Shown here piece after piece: positions 35,059 through 45,423 of a stretch of 64,000 nt of DNA. The stretch covers positions 304,545 to 368,544 of the forward strand of contig JABFRB010000019.1 of assembly GCA_013141385.1 (NCBI GenBank), read 5' to 3'. The translations under genes and the position numbers were made by a program. The notes beneath the pieces were generated by a model, which did no database searches, had not been told where the DNA came from, and saw only the letters and a program-made list of their open reading frames with translations. Every line of letters starts with the position of its first letter. Position 1 is the first letter of the stretch. Source of the DNA: Bacteroidales bacterium. GTDB lineage: Bacteria > Bacteroidota > Bacteroidia > Bacteroidales > Tenuifilaceae.

Positions 35059-37485
35059 ATGGACAATCAACCAAACAGGAGAGAGGATCCTCCACATGAA
35101 GAAGATTCATTAGACATAAAAAAACATCTATTTTTGATATTATCAAATTGGTATTGGTTTGCACTTTCAATTTTTACCGGGCTATTTATTGGATATCTTG
35201 TGAGTCGATACTCCGTTAATGTTTATAGTATCCAATCTTCTCTAATCATTAGAGATGATGAGAGTCCCAATAGTTTTACAGGTGCTGAAAATCTTATTCA
35301 AGGGCTAAAATTGGTCAGAAATACAAAAAGCGTTCAGAATGAAATTGGTGTGCTAAAATCATATTCGTTAGCCTACAAGGCCTTATCAGAACTCGATGAA
35401 TTTAATATTACCTATATTGGGGTTGGTCGAAGAGGGGTAGTAAAAAACGAACTTTATAAACGATCCCCATTTAAAGTTTTTCCCGATTCATCAAAAAGTA
35501 ACCTCACGGATTACCCCGTAAATATCACAATTCTTTCTAATGAGAAGTATCTGCTTGAAATAGATAATAATTATAATATTAAAAAAGAAATAAAATGGGG
35601 AGAACCCTTCAAGAGCGAGATTTTCAATTTCACATTAAAGATTAGAAATCGTGAATTATTTTCCAATTACAATGCGGGAAGCAAGTTTTACTTTGTACTT
35701 AACTCTCTTAACTCCCTTGCAAATGCTTATAAAAGCAAAGTATCAATAGATCTTAATGATAAAAAAGGTTCAATTCTAGTTTTAAATACCACGGGGTTTG
35801 TTCCAGAAAAAGAGGCAGATTATCTTAATAATCTTATGCAAACGTATATTCAAAAAGGTCTTGATGAGAAGAATAGGATAGCAGAAAACACCATTAGATT
35901 TATTGATTCACAGTTAACCGATATGACAGATTCATTAAATGGTGCTGAAAAAAGGCTTCAGAATTTTAGATCGAGTAATAAGGTTATTAATATTGATAAA
36001 GAGGGCGTTATTATATATGAAAGTATTCAGAGACTTCAAGATGATAAGGGAAAGATAGATCTAAAGAGCAGATACTATAATTATTTAAAAAAATATTTAG
36101 AGGACAAACAGGAGTTAAAAGATATTGTTGCGCCTTCCGCTATGGGTGTGGAAGATGCTCAACTTGCCGATATTCTTACAGAACTTAATAAAGCATACAT
36201 TGAACAAGAAATATTAATGCTTTCGGTAAACCCACAAACACCAGGATTAACGACTTACACTTTTACGCTTGAGACGTTAAAGAAAACTCTAGGGGAAAAA
36301 ATTAAGAGCTTAATTGATGTTAATAAGGTTGCCCTTGGGGAGATAAATCGCAGGATGGTTGATTTGGAGCGAGAGATGAGCAAAATTCCTTACAATGAAA
36401 GATTACTAATTAGATTTGAGCGCGAATTTAACATGATCAATAAGATGTATACATATCTTAACGAGAAGCGCGCAGAGGCAGCAATAGCCAAAGCCTCTAA
36501 TATTGCGGACAATAAAATCCTTGATTTTGCAATACCTCAGAACGCAACTATCATAAAGCCAAATAGGAGGATGATTTATATTAATGGTTTTTTTGTGGGG
36601 GCAATAATTCCTGTTTTAATAATATTTGGACTTAACTTTTTAAACACTAAGGTTACAGATTTAAAAGAGATTCATCGACTTACCTCCGCAATAGTTCTAG
36701 GGACTATCGGGCACAATAAATATGATAAAGATTTACCCTTGGTATCAAATCTGCGATCTACCTTGGCAGAATCGTTTCGTGGACTACGAACAAATCTGAA
36801 ATATATTCTGCGAGAGCCGGACAAAAAAGTAATTACAATAACATCAACGGTAAGCGGTGAGGGAAAAACCTTTATTGCCTCAAATTTAGCATTAATAATT
36901 GCTTTAACGGGAAAAAAAGTGCTACTGGTTGGTCTGGATCTTCGCAAACCAAAGTTGAATGGCATTTTTGGAATAAGCCAACAAAATGGTATGAGTACGT
37001 ACCTAATCGGGAAAGATGAGTTTGATTCAATCGTTTTTCAGACTAAATTCGATAATCTATTTATCTCCCCATCGGGTCCCATACCTCCAAATCCAGCGGA
37101 ACTTATTGGTATTTCAAGAATGGATGAGTATATAAATGAAGCTAAAAAACGATTTGATTATATTGTAATTGACACACCTCCTCTGGCGGTTGTTACTGAT
37201 ACTCTTGTGATTTCGCGTTTTACCGATGCTTTATTGCTAGTTATAAGATTTAACTACTCAGACAAAGAGGTGCTAAATCTGGTAGAAAACCTAAGAACAA
37301 GTGAGGCGACTAAAAACATTGCATTAGTAATAAATGATGTTATTGCCAAGAAACATTATGGTTATAGCTATGGTTATGGTTTTAAGTATGGCTACCAATA
37401 TCCCTACGAATATTCAAATGGCTATTATGATAGTGATGAAGCACCTTTAAACCTTAAAAGCCAAATACTCAAGTTTTTTAAATAA
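35059..37485 (+). CDS. Wzc-like polysaccharide co-polymerase with tyrosine autokinase domain
   Basis: The 808-residue inner-membrane protein has a Wzz-type chain-length domain between two transmembrane helices (about 30-52 and 505-525). A long periplasmic coiled-coil part lies between them. The cytoplasmic BY-kinase has Walker A STVSGEGKT near 597-604, Walker A' LLVGLDLRKPKL near 621 and Walker B YIVIDTPP near 700. The end is a cluster of Tyr residues with a YGY pattern (about 767-793), the expected autophosphorylation site. It controls polymer length and export together with the Wza-like lipoprotein. No separate Wzb-type phosphatase gene was seen. Confidence 0.93.
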   Translation: MDNQPNRREDPPHEEDSLDIKKHLFLILSNWYWFALSIFTGLFIGYLVSRYSVNVYSIQSSLIIRDDESPNSFTGAENLIQGLKLVRNTKSVQNEIGVLKSYSLAYKALSELDEFNITYIGVGRRGVVKNELYKRSPFKVFPDSSKSNLTDYPVNITILSNEKYLLEIDNNYNIKKEIKWGEPFKSEIFNFTLKIRNRELFSNYNAGSKFYFVLNSLNSLANAYKSKVSIDLNDKKGSILVLNTTGFVPEKEADYLNNLMQTYIQKGLDEKNRIAENTIRFIDSQLTDMTDSLNGAEKRLQNFRSSNKVINIDKEGVIIYESIQRLQDDKGKIDLKSRYYNYLKKYLEDKQELKDIVAPSAMGVEDAQLADILTELNKAYIEQEILMLSVNPQTPGLTTYTFTLETLKKTLGEKIKSLIDVNKVALGEINRRMVDLEREMSKIPYNERLLIRFEREFNMINKMYTYLNEKRAEAAIAKASNIADNKILDFAIPQNATIIKPNRRMIYINGFFVGAIIPVLIIFGLNFLNTKVTDLKEIHRLTSAIVLGTIGHNKYDKDLPLVSNLRSTLAESFRGLRTNLKYILREPDKKVITITSTVSGEGKTFIASNLALIIALTGKKVLLVGLDLRKPKLNGIFGISQQNGMSTYLIGKDEFDSIVFQTKFDNLFISPSGPIPPNPAELIGISRMDEYINEAKKRFDYIVIDTPPLAVVTDTLVISRFTDALLLVIRFNYSDKEVLNLVENLRTSEATKNIALVINDVIAKKHYGYSYGYGFKYGYQYPYEYSNGYYDSDEAPLNLKSQILKFFK

Positions 37486-37534
37486 AAAACCCAATAAAGA
37501 ATAACACTTTCGCCCAAAGCAATCGATAAGTAGA

Positions 37535-37936
37535 ATGCTATTCAAATCAACGTCAAAAAAATATTATCGGAAATTTACGTTATTACTATTCCTTATTTTG
37601 ATTGGAATATTGACAAAGTTTTACAAGGGATTCGGGTTTGAATTCATACAGAACCATTTAGGTGGAGTTATCTATGTTGTATTCTGGATACTGTTTTTTT
37701 CAATTATTTTCCCAAAGTTCTCAATCCTAAAGTTGAGTATTGGAGTCTTTTTAGTTACAAGCGCTATAGAGTTTACCCAATTAATTCATACACCATTCTT
37801 AGATAGCCTGCGCGAGCATTTCGTAATCCGAGCATTAATGGGTAGCACTTTTAATCCTTTCGATTTTATTTGGTATTTGGTGGGTGCATTATTAGGTTAT
37901 TTGACTATTAGTCTATTTTTTAAAAAAGCTGATTAG
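37535..37936 (+). CDS. DUF2809-type small membrane protein
   Basis: The 133 residues have four transmembrane segments. It resembles the DUF2809/VanZ-like group: KFYKGFGFEFIQNHLGGVIYVVFW, TSAIEFTQLI and GSTFNPFDFIWYLVGALLG match what I know of the family. Its function is unknown. It lies 49 bases after the kinase gene and 27 before the asparagine synthase gene, in the same direction, so it is likely part of the polysaccharide transcript. Confidence 0.7.
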   Translation: MLFKSTSKKYYRKFTLLLFLILIGILTKFYKGFGFEFIQNHLGGVIYVVFWILFFSIIFPKFSILKLSIGVFLVTSAIEFTQLIHTPFLDSLREHFVIRALMGSTFNPFDFIWYLVGALLGYLTISLFFKKAD

Positions 37937-37963
37937 ATTGTATTTAATTACTCATTAAGAGGT

Positions 37964-39745
37964 ATGTGTGGAATCGCTGGTCGTTTAAGTTCTGAAATTT
38001 GTTTAGAAAGCGAGAAAATCGTTTTGGATATATGCAATAAAATGATCCATAGAGGACCAGACTTTGGTTCTGTTAAATCATTTGGTGCAATGGTTATGGG
38101 TCATAGACGTCTTTCGATTATAGATTTATCTCTTGAGGCAAATCAACCAATGACTCTTACTACCGGGCGTTATTCCATAGTTTTCAATGGGGAAATCTAT
38201 AACTATCAAGATATTCGAAACGAACTAATTAAAATCGGATATAAATTTCATACAAATTCCGATACCGAAGTTTTGTTATATTCATATCAACAGTGGGGAG
38301 AAAAATGCCTTACAAAGTTCAATGGAATGTTTGCATTTGCAATTTGGGATGAGATAGACCAATCACTGTTCTTGGCGAGAGATCGTTTTGGTAAAAAACC
38401 TCTTTTTTATTCAATTGGAAATAGCACTTTCACATTTGCATCAGAGACAATAGCTCTTTTAGAAGATCCGTCAATAAGCAACATATTTTCACACGAGGCA
38501 ATTAATTGTTATCTATCGCTGGGTTATATTTTAAACCCAATGACAATGTATTCTTCAATAAAACTTCTTGAACCAGGTTCTTTCATGGTTATTTCTAGAG
38601 ATTGTAAAATTGTTCGGAAAGGTTTTTATTGGAATTACGCAGGTAGCTTTAGAACCAAAATTAAAGCAAGCGAAGAAGAAATTGCAAAAAACATACTTGA
38701 ATTGCTGAATGAATCAGTAAAAAGACGCATGATTAGCGATGTTCCTGTGGGTGCGTTTCTTAGTGGTGGCATTGATTCCAGCAGTATTGTTAGTTTAATG
38801 AAAAATTTTCACAAAGGAGATTTGCATACGTTCAGTGTTGGTTTTAATCAAAAAAGTTATAACGAACTACCTGATGCAGATCGTGTCGGTAAATGGGCAG
38901 ATACAATTCATCACGGAATAATAGTAGATGCAAGACAAAACGATCAAATTCTTGAGGAATCAATTTGGGCAAGCGATCAATTGTTTTCTGACAACTCAAT
39001 CATTCCTATGATAGAGGTCTCTAAGTTGGCTGCAAAGCAAGTTACGGTTGTTCTCTCCGGTGATGGTGCTGATGAATTATTTGGCGGCTACATTACCTAC
39101 ACAGCAGATAATTATTATAAAAAAGCACAAATAGTACCTAAAGTAATAAGGCAATTACTTGGTTCGCAAAAATTTAGTATTAATCCTTTTTCAACAAAAA
39201 AAATAAATTTCGATTACAGGAGACAACAATTCTTTAGTGGAACATTATTCAACTATCAAAAAGCACATTACTCTTGGCGAAATATATTTAATGAAGAGGA
39301 ACGTATTAAAATCCTAGGAGAGTCATCAAGAGAATTGGTTTATGACACAGACCCTTTTAGAGTATTTAAGAAATATTATGATAATGTATTGGATTTAGAA
39401 TCGCTCGATCAACATTTATATGTAGATGCTATGACATGGTTGACTGATGATATTCTAGTTAAAGTTGATCGTTCAACAATGCACAGCAGTATAGAAGCGC
39501 GAGCACCATACCTCGATATTGACCTTGTTAACTATGCCGCGTCAATTCCTTCAGCAATAAAGATGAAAAATGGGATTAAGAAATACATACTAAAAAAAGC
39601 ATTAAAAAACACAGTACCAGAATTTGTTTTAAACAAGAAGAAAAATGGTTTCAACGCACCGGTGAATATGTGGATTGAAAACACAGAGAATAATGAGTTT
39701 AAGGTTTTTAATAAATATGTATATGAAAAGAGAATCTCAAAATAA
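37964..39745 (+). CDS. asnB: Asparagine synthase (glutamine-hydrolysing) homologue
   Basis: The 593 residues carry a full Ntn glutaminase domain with catalytic Cys2 (MCGIAG) and the conserved RGPD, NGEIYN and SDTEVLL motifs. The synthase domain has an intact PP-loop, LSGGIDSSS, near 265-273. Both catalytic halves therefore look functional. In polysaccharide loci such proteins often amidate uronic acids or other sugar carboxylates; the general function is Asp to Asn. The length is a little below that of E. coli AsnB paralogues in capsule clusters. The next gene overlaps it by 23 bases. Confidence 0.85.
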   Translation: MCGIAGRLSSEICLESEKIVLDICNKMIHRGPDFGSVKSFGAMVMGHRRLSIIDLSLEANQPMTLTTGRYSIVFNGEIYNYQDIRNELIKIGYKFHTNSDTEVLLYSYQQWGEKCLTKFNGMFAFAIWDEIDQSLFLARDRFGKKPLFYSIGNSTFTFASETIALLEDPSISNIFSHEAINCYLSLGYILNPMTMYSSIKLLEPGSFMVISRDCKIVRKGFYWNYAGSFRTKIKASEEEIAKNILELLNESVKRRMISDVPVGAFLSGGIDSSSIVSLMKNFHKGDLHTFSVGFNQKSYNELPDADRVGKWADTIHHGIIVDARQNDQILEESIWASDQLFSDNSIIPMIEVSKLAAKQVTVVLSGDGADELFGGYITYTADNYYKKAQIVPKVIRQLLGSQKFSINPFSTKKINFDYRRQQFFSGTLFNYQKAHYSWRNIFNEEERIKILGESSRELVYDTDPFRVFKKYYDNVLDLESLDQHLYVDAMTWLTDDILVKVDRSTMHSSIEARAPYLDIDLVNYAASIPSAIKMKNGIKKYILKKALKNTVPEFVLNKKKNGFNAPVNMWIENTENNEFKVFNKYVYEKRISK

Positions 39746-40463
39746 TCAAGGTACTATACCAACGGGATTCTCTACAATGACCTCATCTGTAGAGTATGCA
39801 GATAATTATAATTCTTGGATTTTAAAGGAATATAAGCCTTTTATCGGAAAAAACATTTTAGAGATTGGTACAGGTCAAGGAAATTTTAAGAAATACTTAA
39901 AAAGTTCTTGTTCAAATTATGTTTCTATAGATATTGATGGCGATGTAATTAATAGAGCGATTCAAAGAGACCCTGAAGGGATATATTTAAATATATCTAT
40001 AACAGATCCAGAATGCGTAAATGTTTTAAAGCAATATAAATTTGACACCATTATTTGCTTTAACGTGATAGAGCACATAAGTGAAGCAGAGGTTGCCATT
40101 TCTAATATGATTGAAATACTCGCATCAAAAGGAAATTTATTGCTTTTTGTACCTGCCTTTCCTTCGCTTTACAATAGTATGGATCAATTAGCAGGGCATT
40201 TTAGACGATACACAAAGGAGAGTTTAGTAAAATCCATTAATTCCAATAAATCTATAATAAGCAAAATGGAATACTTTAACTTTATTGGTGGGATAGGTTG
40301 GTATTTTAATAAATTAATTAAACACAAAGACTTAGATAGTAAATCATTAAATACACAAATGAAATTTTTCGACAAATTTATTGTCCCTTTTTCAAAATTA
40401 ATAAATCCAATAACAAAAAATATTTTTGGTCAGTCCCTATTATTAGTGTTAAATAAAAAATAA
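39723..40463 (+). CDS. Class I SAM-dependent methyltransferase
   Basis: Starting at 39723 (MKRESQNNQ), inside the end of asnB, gives 246 residues; the longer frame from 39675 overlaps asnB by 71 bases and has no family text. The SAM-binding motif I is ILEIGTGQGNF, followed by an acidic turn YVSIDIDGDV and the post-motif IICFNVIEHISEAE. It looks like a Methyltransf_11/23-type enzyme. The target is probably a sugar or lipid-linked intermediate given the locus. The GT2 gene follows after seven bases, so they are co-transcribed. Confidence 0.85.
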   Translation: MKRESQNNQGTIPTGFSTMTSSVEYADNYNSWILKEYKPFIGKNILEIGTGQGNFKKYLKSSCSNYVSIDIDGDVINRAIQRDPEGIYLNISITDPECVNVLKQYKFDTIICFNVIEHISEAEVAISNMIEILASKGNLLLFVPAFPSLYNSMDQLAGHFRRYTKESLVKSINSNKSIISKMEYFNFIGGIGWYFNKLIKHKDLDSKSLNTQMKFFDKFIVPFSKLINPITKNIFGQSLLLVLNKK

Positions 40464-40470
40464 TAAAACT

Positions 40471-41337
40471 ATGTTTTCAATCATAATACCAGCTTTTAAT
40501 GAGGAGGATGCTATTGATAGCACGATCAAACAATGTAAAGCAATCATTGAAAAATGTGGTGATACACAATCGGAGGTAATTATTGTTGATGATGGTTCAA
40601 ACGATAACACTATAGAAAATGCTAAAATAGCAGGAGCTCAAGTTATAAGGCATCCACATAATATTGGTTATGGTCGTTCATTAAAGGATGGAATAATGGC
40701 TGCAAAGAACGATATAATTATTATTACCGATGCCGATGGAACTTATCCAATTGAGAGTATCCCAGAGTTGCTTTCAGAATATAGTAAAGGTTTTGATATG
40801 GTGGTTGGAACAAGAAGTGGCAAGCATTATCGTGAATCATTATTTAAAACCATTCATCGGAGAATATTAAAATTTCTTGTTGAATTTACAGCCGGACGAA
40901 AGATTCCTGATATAAATTCAGGACTTCGAATATTCTCCAAAAAAACAGTTACCTCTTATTTTAATACCCTTTGTGATACTTTTAGTTTCACAACATCTCT
41001 TACACTAGCCTATATGATGACAGGTAAATTTGTGAAGTATATACCAATTCAGTATAATAAAAGAATAGGAAAAACGAAGGTTCGTCTGTTTGCAGACTCA
41101 ATGCGTACTTTGCAATTTATTGTTGAAGCTATTTTATATTATAATCCAATAAAAATATTTCTGGTTTTCAGCATGTTGTTAATTTTCTTTGCTATTATAA
41201 GTTTAACAATTGCCTATTTTACATTTATTAAAATAACCTATATTTTTGGAATAGCGTGTTTAATTGCTTCAATATTTATGTTTGGAATGGGCTTATTATC
41301 AGTTCAATTAAAACAAATTATCAATAGAGATAAATAG
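40471..41337 (+). CDS. GT2 glycosyltransferase with C-terminal membrane segments (DPM synthase/GtrB-like)
   Basis: The 288 residues start with the GT-A fold: FSIIIPAFNEEDAI, VDDGSNDNT and the metal-binding DADGTYP near 92-98. Two transmembrane helices (about 230-250 and 258-280) follow. Enzymes of this shape make polyprenyl-phosphate sugars for GT-C transferases. The GT-C-like protein encoded next (41348) is the natural user, so I infer the pair adds a side-chain sugar in the periplasm. Confidence 0.87.
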   Translation: MFSIIIPAFNEEDAIDSTIKQCKAIIEKCGDTQSEVIIVDDGSNDNTIENAKIAGAQVIRHPHNIGYGRSLKDGIMAAKNDIIIITDADGTYPIESIPELLSEYSKGFDMVVGTRSGKHYRESLFKTIHRRILKFLVEFTAGRKIPDINSGLRIFSKKTVTSYFNTLCDTFSFTTSLTLAYMMTGKFVKYIPIQYNKRIGKTKVRLFADSMRTLQFIVEAILYYNPIKIFLVFSMLLIFFAIISLTIAYFTFIKITYIFGIACLIASIFMFGMGLLSVQLKQIINRDK

Positions 41338-41347
41338 AAAAATTATT

Positions 41348-42655
41348 ATGAATTTATTGAAATTTCAAAAAAAAGATTATCCCTTTCTGGTTCTTTCTTT
41401 TTTAATCTATTCAATATTATGTTTTGTAATCTTTAGACGAGGCTTAATTTTAGCTCCGGATAGTGATGGCTATATCAATCCGACTATTATTAGATCGCCT
41501 GTTTATCCCTTAATTATTCAGTTTTGTAAATTATTGGTTGGTATATATTATGATAAATTATTGCTTTTACTTCAAATAGTAATCGGGTTAATTGGAGTAG
41601 GCGTTTTTTCAAAACTTCTTTTTAAGCAGTTTTCTCTAAATAAGTGGTTGGTATTAGTTATATCATTTATGCTATTTTCGCCATATATTTTTTCAATACA
41701 GGTGGGTAATATGCTGTTAACAGAATCTTTAGCATATCCATTATTTCTAATAACTATTAAGTACATACTTGAAGGTATGTCTGGCAGCAACCACAGAAAA
41801 TTCATTCTTTCCTTTTTCTTTTTAACTCTTCTAATTCTTACTCGCAGTCAATTCCTTTTTTTATACCCTTTAATAGCTATAATCTTTTTTTATTTATTTA
41901 TTTTCACGACAACAAATAAACTTAAACTTTTAAAGCTTTCAATAATCTTTATTGGAATGGTTATTAGTTGTTTTCTCTTAGAAATGACCTATCATTATGT
42001 TGTTAGTGGAAAATTTATAAGGACACCATTTACAGGAATTCAGTTAGCTACAAATGCGATTTATGTATCTTCTTCAAAAGATTCAACTATATTTTATGAT
42101 AAAGCAGAAAGACAAACTTTCGTAAAAATTGTTAAAGAAGCGGAAAACAAACAATTGACCTTATCTACCTTTTCGAGTAAAGAAAACACGAGTTTTATAC
42201 ATCATTATGGAGTTGCATATAATGAAATATGTTGGAGAACGATATATCCAATTTTACAGAAGCAGATAATGTCAAAAAACATTTCAGATATGTACATGGA
42301 AATTGATAAGATAACCATTTCTATTTCAAAAAAATTGATGTTATACAATTGGAAACCATTTCTAACCTTGTATTTTAAAAACATGTACAATGGAATGGGA
42401 GGATTTATTGGTTTTACTTGGACCCTTTTGTCATTACTTTGTTTGTTAGCATTGTTTTTTATAGGCAAACGAAGCATTGAGATTATAATCCTTGCAACCT
42501 TATTTATTAGTCACCTGCTTAATTTAAGCCTTGTTTCTTTGGTGGAACCCATTATTATACGATATTCTTTTTATACAGAAATACTATTATTGGTAGTACT
42601 TACAAGCATTCTCTTATCTATATTTCAACAGAAAAAACACTTTGCAACAACTTAA
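41348..42655 (+). CDS. Polytopic membrane protein, probable GT-C-like glycosyltransferase
   Basis: The 435 residues have about 10 transmembrane helices. The first external loop has an acidic motif, LAPDSDGYI (residues ~36-44), then a second loop IIRSPVYPLIIQ typical of GT-C enzymes near the active site. A periplasmic loop of about 90 residues (215-305) lies before the last helices. It follows the GT2 gene by 10 bases. Its sugar donor would be the polyprenyl-linked product of that enzyme. A polymerase role is also possible. Confidence 0.6.
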   Translation: MNLLKFQKKDYPFLVLSFLIYSILCFVIFRRGLILAPDSDGYINPTIIRSPVYPLIIQFCKLLVGIYYDKLLLLLQIVIGLIGVGVFSKLLFKQFSLNKWLVLVISFMLFSPYIFSIQVGNMLLTESLAYPLFLITIKYILEGMSGSNHRKFILSFFFLTLLILTRSQFLFLYPLIAIIFFYLFIFTTTNKLKLLKLSIIFIGMVISCFLLEMTYHYVVSGKFIRTPFTGIQLATNAIYVSSSKDSTIFYDKAERQTFVKIVKEAENKQLTLSTFSSKENTSFIHHYGVAYNEICWRTIYPILQKQIMSKNISDMYMEIDKITISISKKLMLYNWKPFLTLYFKNMYNGMGGFIGFTWTLLSLLCLLALFFIGKRSIEIIILATLFISHLLNLSLVSLVEPIIIRYSFYTEILLLVVLTSILLSIFQQKKHFATT

Positions 42656-42724
42656 AATGTTGTCTAGTAATTCTTGAATGTTTGTTAGATAAAAACTCAA
42701 AATAAATAAGCGGGAATAAACAGA

Positions 42725-44197
42725 TTGACATTTAAACAAAAAACAATTCACGGGCTCTTCTGGAGTCTCTTTGAGACAGTCGGTAACCAAGGTGTACAAT
42801 TTATTATTGGAATAATCTTGGCAAGATTACTTCTTCCGGAAGATTATGGAATAACTGGTGTTTTGGCTATTTTTATAGGTATTGCTGGCGTTTTGGTAGA
42901 CAGTGGTTTTAAAACATCCATTATCAGAAGCAAAGATTTATCAGGGGTTGATTGTTCCACCATTTTTTATGTAAATTTTTTAATAAGTATTCTTATTGGA
43001 TTGTTAATTTTTTTATCGGGAGAGAGTATTGCGAGGTTTTTTAATAAACCAGAACTTGTTAATGTAACTAGGGTATTTGCAATAATTCCTGTAATTAATG
43101 GTCTTGGTTTAGTGCAATCAGCATTACTGTTTAAGAATTTACAATTTAAGTTAAATGCAAAAATTTCGATTGCTTCAAATGTAGTTTCTGGTTTAATTGC
43201 CTTGTTTTTGGCCTTTAACGGTTTTTCATATTGGGCATTGGTTTGGAGAGCGCTAATTGGGGCGGGCATATATACAATATTATTGTGGCTTACTAGCAAT
43301 TGGAGACCGAGCATAGTTTTTTCTATGATAATATTGAAAAAGCACTTTAAATTCAGTTCAAGATTACTTGTAGGAGAAATCCTCGCTACACTATTTAACA
43401 ATATATATTCTTTAATTTTTGGTAAATTTTTTTCTTTTAAAGAACTAGGGTTTTATACTAGAGGGAAGGGATTTGTAGATACGGTTACTAAGACACTTTC
43501 TGTTGCCATTCAAAAGGTTAATACTCCGTTACTATCGGCATCAGGTGATGATGATAACTACAAGATTGCAGTATATGTTAAATTGCTTAGAGCGACCACA
43601 TTACTTATATTTCCTGCTTCGGTACTTTTGGTTGCAGTTTCCGAACCAATGATTATTTTTCTTATTGGTGAAAAGTGGAGGATGGCCATTCCTTATGTAC
43701 AAATATTAGCAATTTCAGGCATGATTTATCCGGTACTTAATGCAAATTATGCACTTTATGAAGTATTAGGAAGGTCGGATATAATCATCAAACAAACAAT
43801 AATTGCTAGGCCAATGGAAATTATTATTTTACTCATAACAGTACAGTTCAGTGCAATGACTGTTGCTTGGGGTATTTTATTCTTTGGAGTATTTGGACTC
43901 TTTCTCTCTTTTTATTTCGTTGAGAAAGTAATAGACAGAAATGTTTCTATTATTATGAAGGCATTATTGCCCGCATTGACAATTTCCATTGTAATGGGAA
44001 TATCAGTTTATTTTATTGGACTCATTTTAAAAAATTGCTTAAGTAGCGGTATTCTGTTTGGGCTTCAATCAATTTTAGGTATTATTATTACAATTTTAAT
44101 TTTTATGTTATTAAAAGTTAGAGAATTCGAGTTAATTAAAACCGTTATTTTATTAAGACTTGATTTGTTTTGGAAGAAATCTGGTGTTGTCAAGTAA
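42725..44197 (+). CDS. Wzx-type oligosaccharide flippase (MviN/MATE-like)
   Basis: The 490-residue inner-membrane protein has about 12-14 helices and the family opening TFKQKTIHGLFWSLFETVGNQ. The next text, GIILARLLLPEDYGITGVLAIF, and the loop YTRGKGFVDTVTK near 240-253 are also typical of Wzx/WzxC. It would flip undecaprenyl-linked repeat units across the membrane. The start codon is TTG at 42725; no ATG lies at a suitable place. It is the only flippase of the locus. Confidence 0.9.
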   Translation: MTFKQKTIHGLFWSLFETVGNQGVQFIIGIILARLLLPEDYGITGVLAIFIGIAGVLVDSGFKTSIIRSKDLSGVDCSTIFYVNFLISILIGLLIFLSGESIARFFNKPELVNVTRVFAIIPVINGLGLVQSALLFKNLQFKLNAKISIASNVVSGLIALFLAFNGFSYWALVWRALIGAGIYTILLWLTSNWRPSIVFSMIILKKHFKFSSRLLVGEILATLFNNIYSLIFGKFFSFKELGFYTRGKGFVDTVTKTLSVAIQKVNTPLLSASGDDDNYKIAVYVKLLRATTLLIFPASVLLVAVSEPMIIFLIGEKWRMAIPYVQILAISGMIYPVLNANYALYEVLGRSDIIIKQTIIARPMEIIILLITVQFSAMTVAWGILFFGVFGLFLSFYFVEKVIDRNVSIIMKALLPALTISIVMGISVYFIGLILKNCLSSGILFGLQSILGIIITILIFMLLKVREFELIKTVILLRLDLFWKKSGVVK

Positions 44198-44295
44198 AAC
44201 AAAGATGTTACTAGTAATAAAAAACAAAGTAAAAAACCCAACTCAAAATTGCATTGTTATAAAATAAATTAGAAAACAAATCATAATTTGATAGT

Positions 44296-45423
44296 ATGAG
44301 TAAAGATTTAGACCATCCTGTTTTTGTAACCCAACCCTTTTTACCACCAATAGAAGAATTTATTCCATATCTTCAAAAAATATGGGGAAGCCATATCTTG
44401 ACTAATAACGGCCCATTTCATCAGCAACTTGAGCAGGAACTTTGTGAGTATCTAGGTATAAAATATATATCTCTTTTTTCCAATGGTACACTCGCTCTTG
44501 TAACGGCACTTCAAGCACTACGTATTACTGGTGAAGTCATTACAACACCATATAGTTTTGTAGCCACAACACATGCCCTATGGTGGAATAATATAAAACC
44601 TGTTTTTGTAGATATTGAACCGAACACGTTTAACCTTGATGTTGATAAAATTGAATCAGCCATTACTCCAAAAACAACGGCAATCCTTCCCGTACATGTA
44701 TACGGGAATCCTTGCAATGTTGAGAAAATTAAAAAAATTGCTGATACTTATGGGCTAAAAATTATTTATGATGCATGTCACACCTTTGGTGTTACAATTA
44801 ATGGAATTCCTATTCTGAAATTTGGAGATTTATCAGTTATGAGTTTCCATGCTACAAAAGTTTACAACACTTTTGAAGGAGGTGCAATTATTTGTCATGA
44901 TGAGGTTACTAAAAAACGGATAGATAATCTGAAAAATTTTGGTTTTGTGAACGAAACTACCGTTGTAACGCCTGGAATTAATGGCAAAATGAATGAAGTT
45001 CAAGCTGCAATGGGTATACTTCAATTAAAATATCTTGATAGGATGATTGAAAAACGAAAAAAAATTGCAGAACGATATCGAAGAGGTTTAAATAAAATAG
45101 ATGGCATAAATTTTATAAATGATATAATAGATGTAAAGCATTGTTACTCCTATTTCCCAATATTTATTAACAATGAAGGGTTTGGCAAAAATCGAGATGA
45201 AGTATATGAAGAACTAAAAAAAAAGAATATTTTTGGAAGACGATATTTTTATCCATTAATCAGTCAATTCCCCACATATAAAGGATTAGAATCAGCGAAA
45301 ACAGGTAAAATGCCAATTGCTGAAAACATAACTCAGCAGGTACTTTGTTTGCCTATGTTTTCGGACTTAAGTGAGGATAACGTTGATTTTATTTGCAATG
45401 TAATTAAAAAAATGAAAAAATGA
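44296..45423 (+). CDS. DegT/DnrJ/EryC1-type sugar aminotransferase
   Basis: PLP enzyme of 375 residues that aminates keto-sugars bound to UDP or dTDP. Seen motifs are NNGPFHQQLEQEL, FSNGTLALVTAL, IYDACHTFGV (Asp that pairs with PLP nitrogen) and the catalytic Lys in SFHATKVYNTFEGGA (about residue 188), with the conserved KMNEVQAAMG. The next gene encodes a PglD-like acyltransferase with a four-base overlap. I infer that the two together make an N-acyl-amino sugar. Confidence 0.93.
   Translation: MSKDLDHPVFVTQPFLPPIEEFIPYLQKIWGSHILTNNGPFHQQLEQELCEYLGIKYISLFSNGTLALVTALQALRITGEVITTPYSFVATTHALWWNNIKPVFVDIEPNTFNLDVDKIESAITPKTTAILPVHVYGNPCNVEKIKKIADTYGLKIIYDACHTFGVTINGIPILKFGDLSVMSFHATKVYNTFEGGAIICHDEVTKKRIDNLKNFGFVNETTVVTPGINGKMNEVQAAMGILQLKYLDRMIEKRKKIAERYRRGLNKIDGINFINDIIDVKHCYSYFPIFINNEGFGKNRDEVYEELKKKNIFGRRYFYPLISQFPTYKGLESAKTGKMPIAENITQQVLCLPMFSDLSEDNVDFICNVIKKMKK

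Noticed and set aside
37341..37440. Tandem DNA repeat at the end of the kinase gene
   Set aside because: The repetitive look comes from the Tyr/Gly-rich phosphorylation tail normal for tyrosine autokinases, not from a nucleotide repeat.
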